Shown: positions 11,389 to 23,934, numbered from the stretch's first letter. The stretch: 64,000 bases of DNA from Prostheceraeus crozeri (GCA_907163375.1 CAJQUW010005534.1:62001-126000), one strand, 5' to 3'. Notes: a model not told the origin generated them from the letters alone. Numbers and translations are program-made.

Positions 11389-12614
11389 CTGAAATAATAA
11401 CAATAGAAAAACGTTTTACACAGGCAAATATTATAAGGATATATTCAAAGCAACCAATTCAAGCAAGAAGATGGCTGTGTTTACTGTAGCAAAAGAAGTG
11501 ATTCCCTACTACTCACACACACTCGGAATGATTATCAAGAGTGACCCCCGAATCGCAAGGCGAAATTTTATAGATTCTACACAATATATAGGATCTACAT
11601 AGAGACCACACAATCTTCGGTATAACTGAGTCCGTGATCAATAATAACATTATTGAATACTGCGCTTCATCATTCAAAAGCTACATGCTATTAAGGTACC
11701 GCATAAGTTCTCGGATTTGTATTGACCATCGGTTTATCTGTATATTTATCTGTACCATGGTTCTTTTTCTTTGTCATTTGTCCTTGTTTTTTAACAAACA
11801 ATAAAAACGTAAACATGATTATATTCACAGCCTGGATAGGTATGTACATAGAATTATTAAGTTTGTTTATTGTCTATATCGTAGCACCCTCGGTTTATCT
11901 GATTTTAGATTTGAGAATGCTAAGGAGTCACTGAATATTAATCATGAGTCATTAAAAGATCAATATCAGCAACAATGTATTCATTCAAATTCACAAATCG
12001 ATCAGTGAAACAGGAAACTAAATTTATGGGTATATGAGGTGCCATGAATAATGTAAAATTTGTATTTCTTGACTAAAAACCCATTTTTCCGAATAAATCA
12101 GATTCTTCGGGGTTTTATGGCTCATATTGAATACGAATTTCGGGTAACTTCATGAGTGTGTAATCCGTGATTGATCCCTCTTTTAATTATGGAGGCAAGA
12201 AGATAATTGCAGGTACCGGTCACTGACCTGTTATCATAAGCCATCCCATAACACACATCTAAGTATTTTCGGTGGAAAAAATCCAACCACCAAAATATTT
12301 TTGTGCTGCTTAACATTCTCCAGTGAAGCAACTGAATTTGAAAAAATGCATACACCACGGTTAGTGATGGAAGCAGTAACAGAAGCAAGAAAGAACACGA
12401 GGCAAATTAGTAAAAATTATTGAAACTGATGCATTAGTAGTTTTAACCTCATTTTTACTCATCATTGATTTATTAAGAATAAATCATATGCATAACCGTC
12501 ATGACCTAACTATGAAATATTTCAACAATTGGAAAAGGTAACTTCATGTATTGGCACAATTAAAATTTAATCAAGTCAATATCGTTGCATCAACAACCAC
12601 TATTTTTACAACTA

Positions 12615-12774
12615 AAGTAGAACCTCCATTTTACGGACACCGCCGGGACTGCGCCTTAGTGTCCGCAATATGGAGTTACCGGTGATGACACGAACATTAT
12701 TCGGGACTGAGCTTAACTGTCCGTAATACGGAGGTGTCCGCTGTATAGAATGTCCGCAATAGGAGGTTCCACTG
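12615..12774. mobile_element. TA-flanked MITE (160 bp)
   Basis: The inverted ends are AAGTAGAACCTCC on the left and, reversed from the right, CAGTGGAACCTCC; the match continues into CGGACA. A TA dinucleotide flanks each end, the target site of Tc1/mariner/pogo elements. Internally the CCGNAATANGGAG motif recurs in both orientations. No coding capacity, so it would be mobilised in trans by a pogo- or Tc1-type transposase. Confidence 0.75.
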
Positions 12775-13781
12775 TACTTGATTTTTTATGTCCTGTGTCG
12801 TATTACTATGCAAGTTGTGAACTTGTTTTATGTTGTAATTACCAATTTTAGCAAAACTAAGTATACCTTGCAGGGTGGCCACCAGGTTACAAAAATCAAC
12901 TTCCTCAGCGATTCAAATGCTATACAAGAGAGAATACATCAAACGAGTTGTCAATTTCACTATGTAACATGAAATTTAAGAATGTGTAACATCATGCTCT
13001 TTTAATTGGCATTTCATGGCAGACAGGCATGCACGTTTGTATAGAGGATCGTTCTCTTTTCATGCTCCTGTTAAAGCCTGTAGATGGTGATTGTTGGTTA
13101 TCCATAGGTCATCAATTTATATATTCCAAGCTTATAACACTGTACACAAAAACATCTATGGCGCTTCGATGATCTACATTTACTACGATCAAGTTTGGCG
13201 TCTAACCGAGAGATATCAACTAGAAATTGAAGGAAGTGCTTTTGTATCAAAGATGGAAAGCTTGGGGTCAAATTCATTTGAAATACATTGAACATCGTCA
13301 GCCGAAAATCCATGTTTCATAGTCACTGAACGATACAACCTCATGCTAGGAAAGCAGTGGGCAATATATTTTATCAAACGTATCAGATGGCTCTGAGCAT
13401 AGACGTCTGATGTTCAGTTTTCTGTTTTTGTACAAAAGCCACTGCCCTCTAGTTCGGTGCACACCAAGTGGATGGTCTCTGAAAGCATATTTCAATTCAG
13501 CTCTTGGGCGATACTAGAGTTCCCCGGGCTTGGTTGCCACCCTGTGACACATAATTCGTGGCGATTGCTTTCATAATAAAACACCTTCATATTGATTCTA
13601 ACTTAATTATGCAAGTGCTGCAGCGAGCGTGAAATTTATAATGATATGTAATATTATCACGATGTAATAATCATACTTGTTCATGTTTATACATGTAACA
13701 TGTACATGAGTATTTTCCCAAAATAGAAAAGTGCTAGATTAATTTGTGCAACCTTATCCATGCTTAATGAAATTATCTTAC

Positions 13782-13805
13782 CTTCCAACATTGATCTTCG
13801 AATGA
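13782..13805 (-). CDS. candidate 24-nt microexon of the Dok-7-like gene
   Basis: On the minus strand the sequence TACGTTTCCAG, then 24 bases, then GTAAGA forms a plausible acceptor-exon-donor set between the exons at 18081-17418 and 11388-11073. Inserted there it keeps frame (24 = 8 codons) and would add SHSKINVG. The donor is strong and the polypyrimidine tract is weak. No homology supports it, so it is a prediction only. Confidence 0.3.
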
Positions 13806-15246
13806 CTGGAAACGTATAGTATGGTAAAGCAAGTGAGTAATTCATTAGAATTTACTTCATTCAATCATCGTGAACTTTTGGCTAATAGTGGTGTATAGGC
13901 CCTGCTCCATGCAACGTGTATTACAGATTCACTCTTTTTCTTTATCGGATAAGGCGCTACTGTATATATTAATCATACCCAATATCTAAACGCTAAAAAG
14001 AAACGATAATAGCTTATCTCCAACCTCTACTGCAAAGATAATATTTATTATTTCTAAAACTTAACTTAAATTTATTTTTTAATGGAACTTAAGGTAACCA
14101 CGGTGGTTCAGTCAGTTCATCAAAAATGTCGACATATCTTGTATAGTAGGTGGCATTCTTTCAAGGGAATTAGATCGAATGTGTGGGGTCGCAGGTAAGT
14201 TTAAGGAGAAGGTGGCTATTGTATTTAGCTGATGATGTCACGCTGCTGCGAACCGGTTGCATAATTTTGAAGAGCATTTTAATCTATATTTTGAGAACGA
14301 TGCAGCACAACCTCACAAACAAAACACCACATATCATTTCAAAAAAGAAATAATAGAACGATCATCCGATCAGCTTTTTACATGCTCCGTCAAAAAATGT
14401 GATCGGTTTCTAATAGCTAGAGGGAGCCATGCTTTTTATTTCGGATAATGTAATAATAGAACAACAAGAATTTTCTACAATCTAGATCTCCCAGTCAGAG
14501 TGACGTACACACGAATGTCTAACTTACCTTGAATGGTCTCTCAAACAGAAAATAATACTTGCGACCACGAGCATTCGATCTAAATACAACTGAATATTGT
14601 TTTAAAGTCACACTTCAAGACAAGTTCAGTGCCCCTTTTAGTCTGATTTAACAAGTAGAAAGTATCTTTACTTCAAGGTAACCAAAGAACAAGTTGTCAC
14701 GCTAGTAACAAAGCATCGGGGACTGTATCAGCTGTACAATGTGATTTTCATTTGTGACGTCATGCATCTCCCTAAAAGTCAGACCTATGGTCTCATCGAT
14801 GCGCATAGTGCGAAATAGGCTTTACATGTCAAAACTGACGAACTTCAGTAGTTCGAGGAGTTGAAGCCATGCGAATAACACATGCAAGTGCTTAAGTACT
14901 TGTGCAAACAAAGTCGTTGACTTGATTTGTGTAATTTATTGTCACACACACATTCATTTATTCATTTTCGTGCAATTTTTTATCATTCAGATATATAGCT
15001 ACCCGGTACGTTGCATTAAATTGTGATGTGACATCATTCAAGCTCTAGATGATAAGTATGACATGCATATTGCTCATGTGAATCTTGGCACTATGAAGTC
15101 ACCCCAGTTGTGAGTGACTGAGAGAAATAAATTCACAACCTCGACTGTCAGTGTAAGTACTTGATCTTATTTCCGTCACAAATTTCCGGATAAATTATCT
15201 GAGGATTAGCAATCAATCATTTTCTGATATCAAAATATCAACCAAT

Positions 15247-15292
15247 AACTAGCTATCCATACTATGTTCAACTAGCTATCCATACTATGTTA
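15247..15292. repeat. 23-bp direct tandem doublet
   Basis: A 23-base unit containing ACTAGCTATCCATACTATGTT occurs twice in succession in the intron. A minor local duplication. Confidence 0.7.
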
Positions 15293-16629
15293 ATTTTTGC
15301 CCAATTCTTGCCTTATCTGACTTGGATTTATACGATGACATTGAATATAACAGCAATCGCATTGATGTTAATCTAGTATGTCATACTTAGTGATATGCCT
15401 AACTTGACAAGGATGACACGTCGCTGTTCTTCATCAATTAGATGATAAAACCGACCGTAACATGTGAGAAATTTCAATAAACAGTGCGGTAACAATTGAT
15501 CAGCTGACGGTTCCATCACGTGAACTAGGATGGACACAAAGCACGTGACAACTCGTACAACCGATTAAACCACAATTAAAGTATCGTAATATGAAACGAT
15601 CGACAATTGTTACATGATCAGCTGAGTAATACGTTTCCGTTTTAACTATCATACCTTCTCTTTTCTCAACGAACGCGAAGGAATTTCCTGGTAATAAACT
15701 ATTTTAACACTGTCTTAGTCATTTCCGACTATACAGACGCATAATGTTTGGAGTTCACAGATTTCATGACTAACAACAATATCAGTGTATAGTAAATCTC
15801 TTACACATACAAAACTTCTAATATCCAATCAGGAAACAAACAAAATTGTAGAAGTGCTTTCAACAGACGCCTGACTGATAGTTCTATTAATTGCTTGCTG
15901 CGTCATTTTAGCAGACTACAGCAACCAAACTATGTCCACATCGGAAAACAAGACTTTCCGAATAACGGTACTTAAAAGAGATGACGCAGTTAAAACCATG
16001 GGAGACAGGATTAAATTCAAATAATCAGTCCTTAATTACTAGTAAAGCAACTCAACAATCGTGATACCAAACAAAGCGGGCATCCTATCGTGCTGCATCT
16101 CTCGCTTGAAGTTGTTCAGTGAGGAAGCAATATTCTTGAAGAGGATGTACTACATAGCATTATAATGGAAACAATTGTACAGTAGCAGTCCCTAGACTGA
16201 TTTCAGCATAGAAGCAGTGATGCAACTAAGCTATCACAAACGAAAGTAGCAAAAACTACCCAAGTAGTTTATGTTCGTTGATGTAATAGTTTAAGAAAAT
16301 CGTAAAAGACAGATCTCGGCGTCCAACACCTTCGTTGGTCAATCATGCAATAGTAACGCTATTCCATTGTCATGGAAAGACATTCATTAGCAAACATGAA
16401 GCTCAACGCATTGCTAGTCTCTGTCGTGCCAGCAGCTATCTTCCAGCACAGACTGTCTCATTTCTTTACAAGTCCTCTGATGGAGTATTGTTGTTATATG
16501 AGTACCGGCGAAGATAATCACCTTGAACAGGTTAAGAAACGTCTCAAGAATCTTTTAGGTGAAAACTTGCTAACAAAAATTGAGTTGCAGCCGCTCTCCG
16601 TCAGACGGGAGTTGTGCCAGAGCGGGATG

Positions 16630-17115
16630 CAGTGAAGGTGCGAGCTTGCCTTCACCGCGAACTTCGGTTCGCTTCCTGGGTCAGGCGATAGCGGTCGGAG
16701 AATCCATGTTGGTGTCTTGTATTGACTTAACCGTTGCTATTCTCAGATATTCAATATATTACGACAGACCTTTGTTGTGAATCTGCAGTGTGACGAAGTC
16801 GAATGACATGTTGATATGCTGTCTCGCTGCAATGTGAATGATGTAGCATTCTGTCAATAATACTGGGACAAAAACTTGCTGTCGATATCACTTGGAGACG
16901 ATACTAACTGCCTTCACTCGCAATCCTTTTGTACTGTCAGTGTGTCCTGGTGAAGAAGGTGCGAGCTCGTCTCCACCGGGAACTTCGGTGAACTAGCGAT
17001 CTTTTGGTACAGAGGTCGAGCCCCGAGAGTGTCAGTGGAAGTCGTCAGGAAGGTCACCCGGACTAAAAGATTACAACGATCCACATAAAAGTCTGACTAT
17101 GTCAGCACCGTGCAT
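16630..17115. repeat. paired SINE-like repeat motifs
   Basis: GAAGGTGCGAGCT...CACCG.GAACTTCGGT occurs at about 16634-16675 and again at about 16953-16990, in the same orientation. The second copy runs directly into the SINE body shared with 3590-3700 (GCGATCT.TTGGT, GAGGTCGAGCCCC, CCGGACTA). The GGTG...CACC ends of the motif could pair. This looks like two partial copies of one SINE family or a SINE beside a repeated head. Boundaries are approximate. Confidence 0.5.
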
Positions 17116-17417
17116 CATCATACTTTATTAATTTATTTATATTACATTTTGATAGATTTGTCATGTCTATCGGTAAAAAATATCCATGCTTCAAGTTCGG
17201 TGAGGAAGTGTTAAACCTACTTTGCCTCATTTCAAATAGAGCACGCCTTACATAAATTGGAACAAATTCATAATACGACATCGTGCCACGTCAATAGTTT
17301 GAAAATATCGACTACCAAAATGTAGTTGAGTGATATAAAACTTTGTATCTTAGATCAGGCATAATCTGTAAATTCAGTATAATTATCAATTTCCAACGAT
17401 TATCCAAAATTCTTTAC

Positions 17418-18081
17418 CTCTGCAAGATGTTCCCACTCAGCTTCTCCTGCTTCGTAGATTGGATATTAAGTGAATTGCTTCTTCGGAATAGGTCTACACT
17501 TCGTCGTTGCTCCATTCGTCCATTGGTATCGTCTTCACACAAATGTCGACGATGCTCGACGACAGATGCGGTTCCTGGCGACGACTGCTTGCCAGATCGA
17601 GTGAGTGTAGCATTAGGAAAGAGTGAATCGTCTTCATGCCGCATAACGACGCCGCTAGGTGGCAGGCATTCATGACTACCAGTGCGAAGTGGTGGTGACG
17701 GACGGCGAAGGAAATTCGGATGCTGAATGCCAACGCCGGGTGGCGATGAGGATGGCGGAGGAGGAAGTGGAAATGGGGCTGAGTCGTCAATATCGGAGTC
17801 TTGCGGAGGAGGCGGTGGCGGAGGAGGCAGAGGTGGTGGTGGAAGTGGTTGACTATTAGAGGATTGACGACGTCGTGGCATGCTGTGGATGTGATGCGGA
17901 CTAATGGACGTCACCGGGCCGTTGACATGTGCAGGCGGAGAGGAGAAGGAAGGCGGTGAGCGGCCTGTTGAGGAATTCTGGGCCGGTTGATAAAGGACGC
18001 GATCATTCAAAGTATCAGCCACGGAACTGCGAAGCTTCTCAATCCCTCCTGATGGACAACTGAAGAAGTACTTTCCACGCA
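17418..18081 (-). CDS. dok7: Dok-7-like protein, PTB end and proline-rich tail exon
   Basis: The acceptor is TTTATTTTCAG and the donor GAG|GTAAAG. The first residues (RGKYFFSCPSGGIEKL) complete the PTB domain, matching the GVFFLSS...-type final strand and helix of Dok-7. The rest is low-complexity: SSTGRSPPSFSSPP, a run of about eight prolines after LPPPPLPPPP, a second PLPPPPSSSPP run, then serine/arginine-rich sequence. Such proline runs are typical SH3, WW or EVH1 ligands. The only tyrosines are in KYFF and LYQP, so no YxxP site for Crk-type SH2 domains is present, unlike vertebrate Dok-7. The frame enters in phase 1 and leaves in phase 2, consistent with both neighbouring exons. Confidence 0.8.
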
Positions 18082-19154
18082 CTGAAAATAAATAATGCTA
18101 GTTGTGTAATAACACTGTGTTTCGCGTTTCAGCTTTCAGGAGAATGACTACATACGCATTTGAGTTTTTCAAAAGGACAATATGGATTTCTGTCCACAGT
18201 CTAGCAATGAATCTTCTACGAAAATTGACTAAGTGAAAACAACATATTGATGTTTTAACATCCTGTCATGATAGAATAATTCATCATGTGAGAAGGCGAA
18301 TGTTTCTGTTCGAATATCTACGACGTGGAGCTACTTACGTCGCAAATTAATGGCATGCTTTAGATCTTCAACATTTCCCCCGCATATCAAGTAGCAGCTA
18401 CTACTACCATATCAATATCAATAATTACCGCAAAACCTGCAATAGACCGCCACCCTAGCTTAGTGCTCGACAAATACACCGACACCCAGTGATAGAACGT
18501 CACCCGTTGCCGTTACAGAACGCCACTTCCTAAATTTCGGCAGTATAAGTAGAGAGTACATAGATATTTGTTTGTGTAAGGTCGGTCCTATATGAAATGT
18601 GTTATATAGCCTACACTTCTTGATGTGTCTTCGTGTCTTCTGAATGTGTCTTTGACTTCTCCATTATTAACAATCGCTTTAAATCAATCATGAAGTGCTC
18701 GTAATGTTAATCACGATTTGTGTTGTTCATCTTGTTTCTTTCATAAATAGTAATCTCGTTAAGTGTTGAGCTATTATTACCGGTATGGGAGTGTATTGGG
18801 CCTAACTGTTTATTGTCAATAATAATTAAAATGTGCTTCATATTCATTATGTTTCACTAAATACAGATTTCAGTAAAACATGTATTTGGTACATTAAGTT
18901 TCAATCACAAGATAATGCCAAGATAATAGTCACACTAATAAGCCTAAAAATAAACATTTCATAGCATATCGGGTATTTAGTGAAGTATTTTGTTATTTGA
19001 GAGTTTTACAGATGGAACATTCACGGCAGCACGCAAATAGTACAAGCCTTATTGAAGCGATATTCCCTAAAATAGGGTCGCCAGAAAAGCCGCGTTTTTT
19101 AATTTCCAATTTAGACATAGAACTAAGAGAACTCCATCAATAATATGTAGACAT

Positions 19155-19763
19155 GCAGTCACTCAGAGAACCATCATCGTCGATGAGAAGTGGATCTACA
19201 TAGGAGATGTACTACCAACAGGAAACCTCCAATTCTGGGTTGATTCTGTTGTTGACAGGTCGAAGACTCCAAGGAGAACACTCGGTGATAAGAAGTTCAT
19301 GTGGATTATGGCTGCGAATTATTCTAATCATTTCTTTAATGAAGTTTTAGATGACGGTGGATACGTGAATGCACAAAGATATCTTGAATTTCTCATGAAA
19401 GCAACTAAATATTTTTCGCATAATTTGCATGTTGACTTTTCTCAGCTGTGTGTCATGTACGACAACGCCAGGTACCATGGGGGGGCAAATTGGCAGATTG
19501 TCAACAAATGAATGAATGATAAAGGATTATCTTGACTGTCAAAGCAACCACTTTATTCACTAGATTTCAATCATATGGATCGATTTACATTTCGTAATTT
19601 TTTAACTTTTAGACGTGTGATGGATGTTAAGGATAGTGATGATGTTGCAGATTTTATATCGTCATTTCTACGAAGTGTTTCTTCCATGATTATGGAAAAG
19701 GAATTTCAAAACTTTCGCAGATATTTATTTATCGTGTCGAGCAGTGATGGTGATTATGCTTAG
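19155..19763 (+). pseudogene. Tc1/mariner transposase, catalytic half
   Basis: The translation gives RTIIVDEKWIYIGD (first catalytic Asp), then MWIMAANYSNHF, then VMYDNARYHGGANW (second Asp), and after a stop, PLYSLDFNHMDRFTFRNFLTFR, which corresponds to the SP-x-LN-x-x-D/E block. Stops near 19509 and 19533 interrupt the frame; the DNA-binding N-terminus is missing. This is a DD-D/E transposase of the Tc1/mariner superfamily, distinct from the next remnant. Confidence 0.7.
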
Positions 19764-19972
19764 TACTTGCATATTCATTCCGTTTTGTTTTCTGTAATAC
19801 AGTGTTGTGCAGCAAATTGCCCACTCATGCTAATTTTGCAAAAAAATCAGTTTTCAACAAAACTAATGTGCTGTTGAAAAGCGGGGTTACTACATCTATG
19901 ATTGATTATGTTTCAGTCATCTGCTTAACTATCTTTCCTTTTTTGTTCGTGTCATGAGTTACTATTTTCAGT

Positions 19973-20942
19973 ATGTCGGCAGATACTATTTTTAGCTATT
20001 GGAAAAGCTCCATTTTTTTTATTAAAAGGCGCTATTTTTCGATCAATCAGTCTGTTATGGATATGCCGCAGAATATTCGCGCTTTGATAGTTGCTAACTA
20101 TGTTTCTGGTATGAATATCGGCCAAAGTTCGTACATTGATATTTCTCGACGAAGTTGCGGACATATTATCAATTTATTCAACCAGTTCAAGCAGACTGGT
20201 TATACCAATCGTGAATTTTGTGGCTGACACATTCGTCTGAATAAAAGAGCTGAACGAGCATTGGCCCGAGAAAGTATGAAGGACCCGCGTCTTACATCTG
20301 CTGGCTAAGAATGTTAGTGGTCAGGCATTGGAAGTGAATCTTTCAACTGTTTGACAATCTTTGCTTCGTAGTGGAATACGGTCGCATCGGCCTCTGAAAT
20401 CACCATCTCTGACATCGCAACGCGCAACGTTCGCTTGAAATGGGCACTAAACAATCAAAACATGAGTGAAAACGGTTGAGCACGAATGAGATTCTCCCGA
20501 AACTTCTGTCGACGTGTGTTCTACTAGCACATGTTTTGGAGTATACAACTCCTCACCGTCTATTTCTTCGAAAGGTTGTTATGTGGTTACTTTTGGATCT
20601 TTGACCCCGGATCACTCATTCCTGTAGATGGGACTGTAAATTCTACCTAGTATGTTGACATTTTATATCAACATTTGCGCTCTAATTGCGATGTATGGCT
20701 TCCTGACGGTGGTTATTTCCACCTGTGCTCCACTGACCAGCGTACAGTCTGGGCTTAAAACTGTATAGAAAATTTGTGGTCTGTCAGTAAAACGAAAATT
20801 GCATACGAAAACTCACACTAACCAGAAAGGCGTTGATTACCTTAGCGCAAGCCATGTGGGAAGCAGACGATAAAATCAGAGCAGCATGCTTAGCCACAAT
20901 CCAGGGCATGTCACAAAGCACAAAGGAGGCATTTCTTCTATA
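19973..20942 (+). pseudogene. Tc1-like transposase, broken
   Basis: The N-terminus has a paired-type HTH pattern: MPQNIRALIVANYVSGMNIG, SCGHIINLFNQFKQTGYTN, then after a stop NKRAERALARESMKDPRLTSA. Further on come RSHRPLKSPSLTSQR, DGTVNST, a YVDILYQHL stretch, DGGYFHLCSTDQ and a decayed IENLWS block followed by KTKIAYENSHTNQKALIT-like sequence across frames. These are the standard blocks of a Tc1 transposase in the right order, with many stops and frameshifts, so it is long dead. Confidence 0.7.
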
Positions 20943-21284
20943 GGTGGCTAAACACACTTATACGTAGCTTTGTTTTTTTTTACATTTTTCTGACTACGAT
21001 AGTGAGACTAAAATGCTTGTTCAATATTAGTTTCCATAAATTAATGTGCATGAAGATCTTCATACATTTTTTACAAATTTGATGGGGTGGGCAATTCAGC
21101 TGCACAACACTTGATATACAGCGTATGTAATTGAAAAACGCGGTTTTTATTGGAGAACTCTTAGATACTTTTGGAATCGGGGATATTGAAAAATAGACCG
21201 CCACCCAAGAGAAAGGGTTGAAAAAAAGACGGCCATGGTTGTCCATTGCAGGTTTTACACGTATATGATATAGAGGGATTTTAC

Positions 21285-23135
21285 ACGTGACGTACGTGAT
21301 TTTTGGAGAGACATATTTCAAATTTTGAACCATTTATGCTACGAATTTCTTCATACAAATGCGTGTGGTTTGTGACAACTTCACTTGCAACTTCTGCTGT
21401 AGAAGAAATTTCATTTGTTAATTTCTTATTTGTAGACATTGATGTATACCTCTGTTCGCACGTGACGGTAAAAAGGACACAGTGTTCCACATACCTAACT
21501 TCAATTTTAATTTGTCCTTCGGAAAAACACTTTTTTCACTCAATCGATTTACGGGTTCCTGTATCGAGACTACGAAAACAAGTTTCTATTGGTTCCCCTT
21601 GATTATGACAACTCAATTGTACCTGCATCTTGAAATATGTTACAAATATGCATATGCATATGTTGAAATATGTGACGGACGTGATGTACTCGTAACGTAC
21701 GTGACGCTCTGCTATTTCTATGATGTTATTCATTACTAGTATTGGCTATCGCACGTGAATTTTTCTCTTAACGCTCAAAAACTTATGCTGCTTAGTGAAG
21801 CAGCAAAATGAAAGAACTATTTGTTAAAAAAACATTTTACGCTTGTATCATAAGATTTCGTCCTGTGTAGAATAGGCCAAATAATTTCGAAAGGATGAAT
21901 CGATGAAACTGAGCAGATATGCTGTACAAATATATGCAAAATAAGGCTTAGCAAGAAACATCTCGTTGAAATCAATCATCTGTCTAAGAAATTGCACTGT
22001 GATGGTGTAGTGAAAATGTATCTTGTTCATCCAATGATTAATCAGATTCAATTCGCAGAAGAATGTCATCTTTCGATATCCATGTGACAAGTCTTTTGTA
22101 AGAAGCGAAGGCCCAGTGCATTCAGCCACCTTATTGGACAGTTCAAAGTTTGTTTGAGGAATCTCTGTATGCACCGCAGTAGTCTTAAATGACCTCTTTC
22201 CTTCTTTTTGATGATTTAAGCAATACATTTCCCATTTATCTATTGATGAAGTTTGCTTATTTTTTATCTATTGCTGAGTTGCACGTGTCAGTATCCTTGA
22301 TGCACCTTCCTTTTAGTGCACAGAGGCAGCGACTGCGTCGCGAAACGTTTGCCGTGTAAATATTTTTAGCAACTAGTTTTTATTAAAGCCGTTACTAAAG
22401 GGAGTGCCGTATTTTTTCTCATCCTTATCTATTGCTGAAGTTTTGTTCCTGAAAGCATATGTTTGAGTGAACGGTAAAGATGGAGAAGTACTTCTTTCGT
22501 TCTTCTTGCGATCCCTGTTTCGCTGATTTCTTGCTCTACTCGATATTTTAGCTTTCCTTTTCTGACTTACTGTTTTTTTGGTCGATTTGCTACAGGTCGG
22601 CTTCTTTCGCTTTCTCTATACGCTATGTTATTGATCCGTTTGACCCAGTATTGCTATGATCTTTCTGACGATGACTTATCCATGAGGTTAGGCGTAGTTG
22701 GTTAGGAGGAAATAGAATATAGAATAAAGGAGGGAGTAGAATATAGGAGGAAATAGAAATTTCCGAGAATTATGGTAGGCCTACTTCGGAAGTATTTCCA
22801 GGAATAGTGCGGTTCATAGTTCGAGTTCTTATTGATAAATACCCTAGTGTGACATATTTCCTGGAAAAACACGTTCAGTGCTGAGACTAAGCGTCTGACG
22901 TAGCTATGAGAATGACATTGTATATTGTCACGTACGAACGTTTCCTGCGTCACGTACGGAGGTACCTGACACACCCTATGTTCTACCGTCTACCTCTGAG
23001 TTATCTACGGTATCGTGGAGGGTATATACATGACTTTTAGTAGGATTCTGAATTTCAGCGATGTTGTTGCAGTTATACATTGAGTGGAAAAACTTATGCC
23101 CGAAATTGTGACGTAAGTGACGAATGAGACGTTCC
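21285..23135. repeat. dispersed CACGTGACGTACGTGA-type motifs
   Basis: Close variants of TGACGTACGTGA or CACGTGACG recur at about 21286, 21458, 21672, 21700, 21748, 22926, 22945 and 23108. They are irregularly spaced and in both orientations, in otherwise AT-rich intron DNA. The core TGACGT is a CREB/ATF-type site and CACGTG an E-box, but nothing shows that they function; they may be remnants of a repeat family. Confidence 0.4.
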
Positions 23136-23934
23136 CAGTTCTAGTGCCCTGAGAGCCGTATCAAAGTAACTTAAAATTTCGCTGCAGCAACACCGTTCCT
23201 TCCTTTGTATCGTATAATCATAATTTTTGCTGTCCTCGATCAAAATATAACTCGATACAAGATTTTTTGTTACAAACGAAAAGGGAACAAAAAATCCAAT
23301 TTTTATGCATTTTTATGTTTTAAACAAAAATAACCTTCAATTTCAACCTTATGCCCAAAATATCATAGGAATTATGATAGAATATGATGATTTGGATACT
23401 TGGCGATAATTTTGGATAGTGATTGATGGTTTGATCTAAGATTCCAAAAATCACTATTTTGTCCACTTTTTCGTAGAATCCGTCGATATTGAGATGACAC
23501 TAGCAGGAAAAAAATTTCTTTATGTAATTAAAGTATGATTTTTTCTACTGCATCACAATGGGCTATTAACCGTTAATTCAGAAGGACTGTCGACTAATAG
23601 TGTGAATAATTCATTACTATCATTACCAATTACAACTTCTGGAATATAATAGTTCAAGCCACTTCGAAAATAGCAAGTTAAAAACTACATCCGCGTTGAC
23701 TTGAAACTATTTCTTGCCGAATCACTTTCATAGCATATTGACTCAAAAACCCAAAAATGAGTCCAACTAATACAATTTCTCTTATCCGTCAACAAGGATC
23801 CCTTAGACATGCACTGTCAGTTGTCAGGTTTCAGGATCAACATTTTCCTATCAGCATTGCATAAATTATGTCATTATTCATACACCATCCATGAAATCAA
23901 AACATTAACAAAATATCATTAATAAATTGCTTAC

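Larger units (their letters stand above)
11389..17417 (-). other. intron of the Dok-7-like gene
   Basis: About 6 kb between a GAG|GTAAAG donor (17417) and a TTATTTCAG acceptor (11389). It contains a TA-flanked MITE, a candidate 24-nt microexon, SINE-derived pieces near 16.6-17.1 kb and a 23-bp tandem doublet near 15250-15290. Open frames in between are short and unrecognised. Confidence 0.65.
18428..21261 (+). mobile_element. decayed Tc1/mariner element (2.8 kb), possibly composite
   Basis: The left end CCGCAAAACCTGCAATAGAC and the reversed right end CGTGTAAAACCTGCAATGGAC are similar, and each is flanked by TA (18426-18427 and 21262-21263), the Tc1/mariner target. Inside are two separate transposase remnants on the plus strand. 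Their order (a C-terminal DDE half, then a Tc1 with its own N-terminus) suggests that one element inserted beside or into another. The ends are a by-eye match of about 20 bases, so the outer boundary is tentative. Confidence 0.45.
18082..23934 (-). other. intron of the Dok-7-like gene
   Basis: About 5.9 kb between the donor AAAA|GTAAGC (23934) and the acceptor at 18082. It is mostly transposon debris: a decayed Tc1/mariner element at 18428-21261, then a stretch (21.3-23.1 kb) with recurrent CACGTGACGTACGTGA-type motifs. No host exon was recognised inside. Confidence 0.65.

Noticed and set aside
11173-11397. Plus-strand open frame of 74 codons over the last Dok-7-like exon
   Set aside because: Antisense shadow; the minus-strand reading has a matching splice site and phase.
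17659-17859. Open frame on plus across the proline-rich exon (acidic, Glu/Val-rich)
   Set aside because: It is the antisense of the proline codons (CCN read as NGG and related) of the Dok-7-like exon; no gene evidence on plus.
22318-22400. GCGACTGCGTCGCGAAACGTTTGCC followed by a TTTTTATTAAAGCC tail, resembling the ends of some retroelement families (here split by an intervening stretch)
   Set aside because: No coding sequence or second terminus nearby; the short resemblance is not diagnostic.
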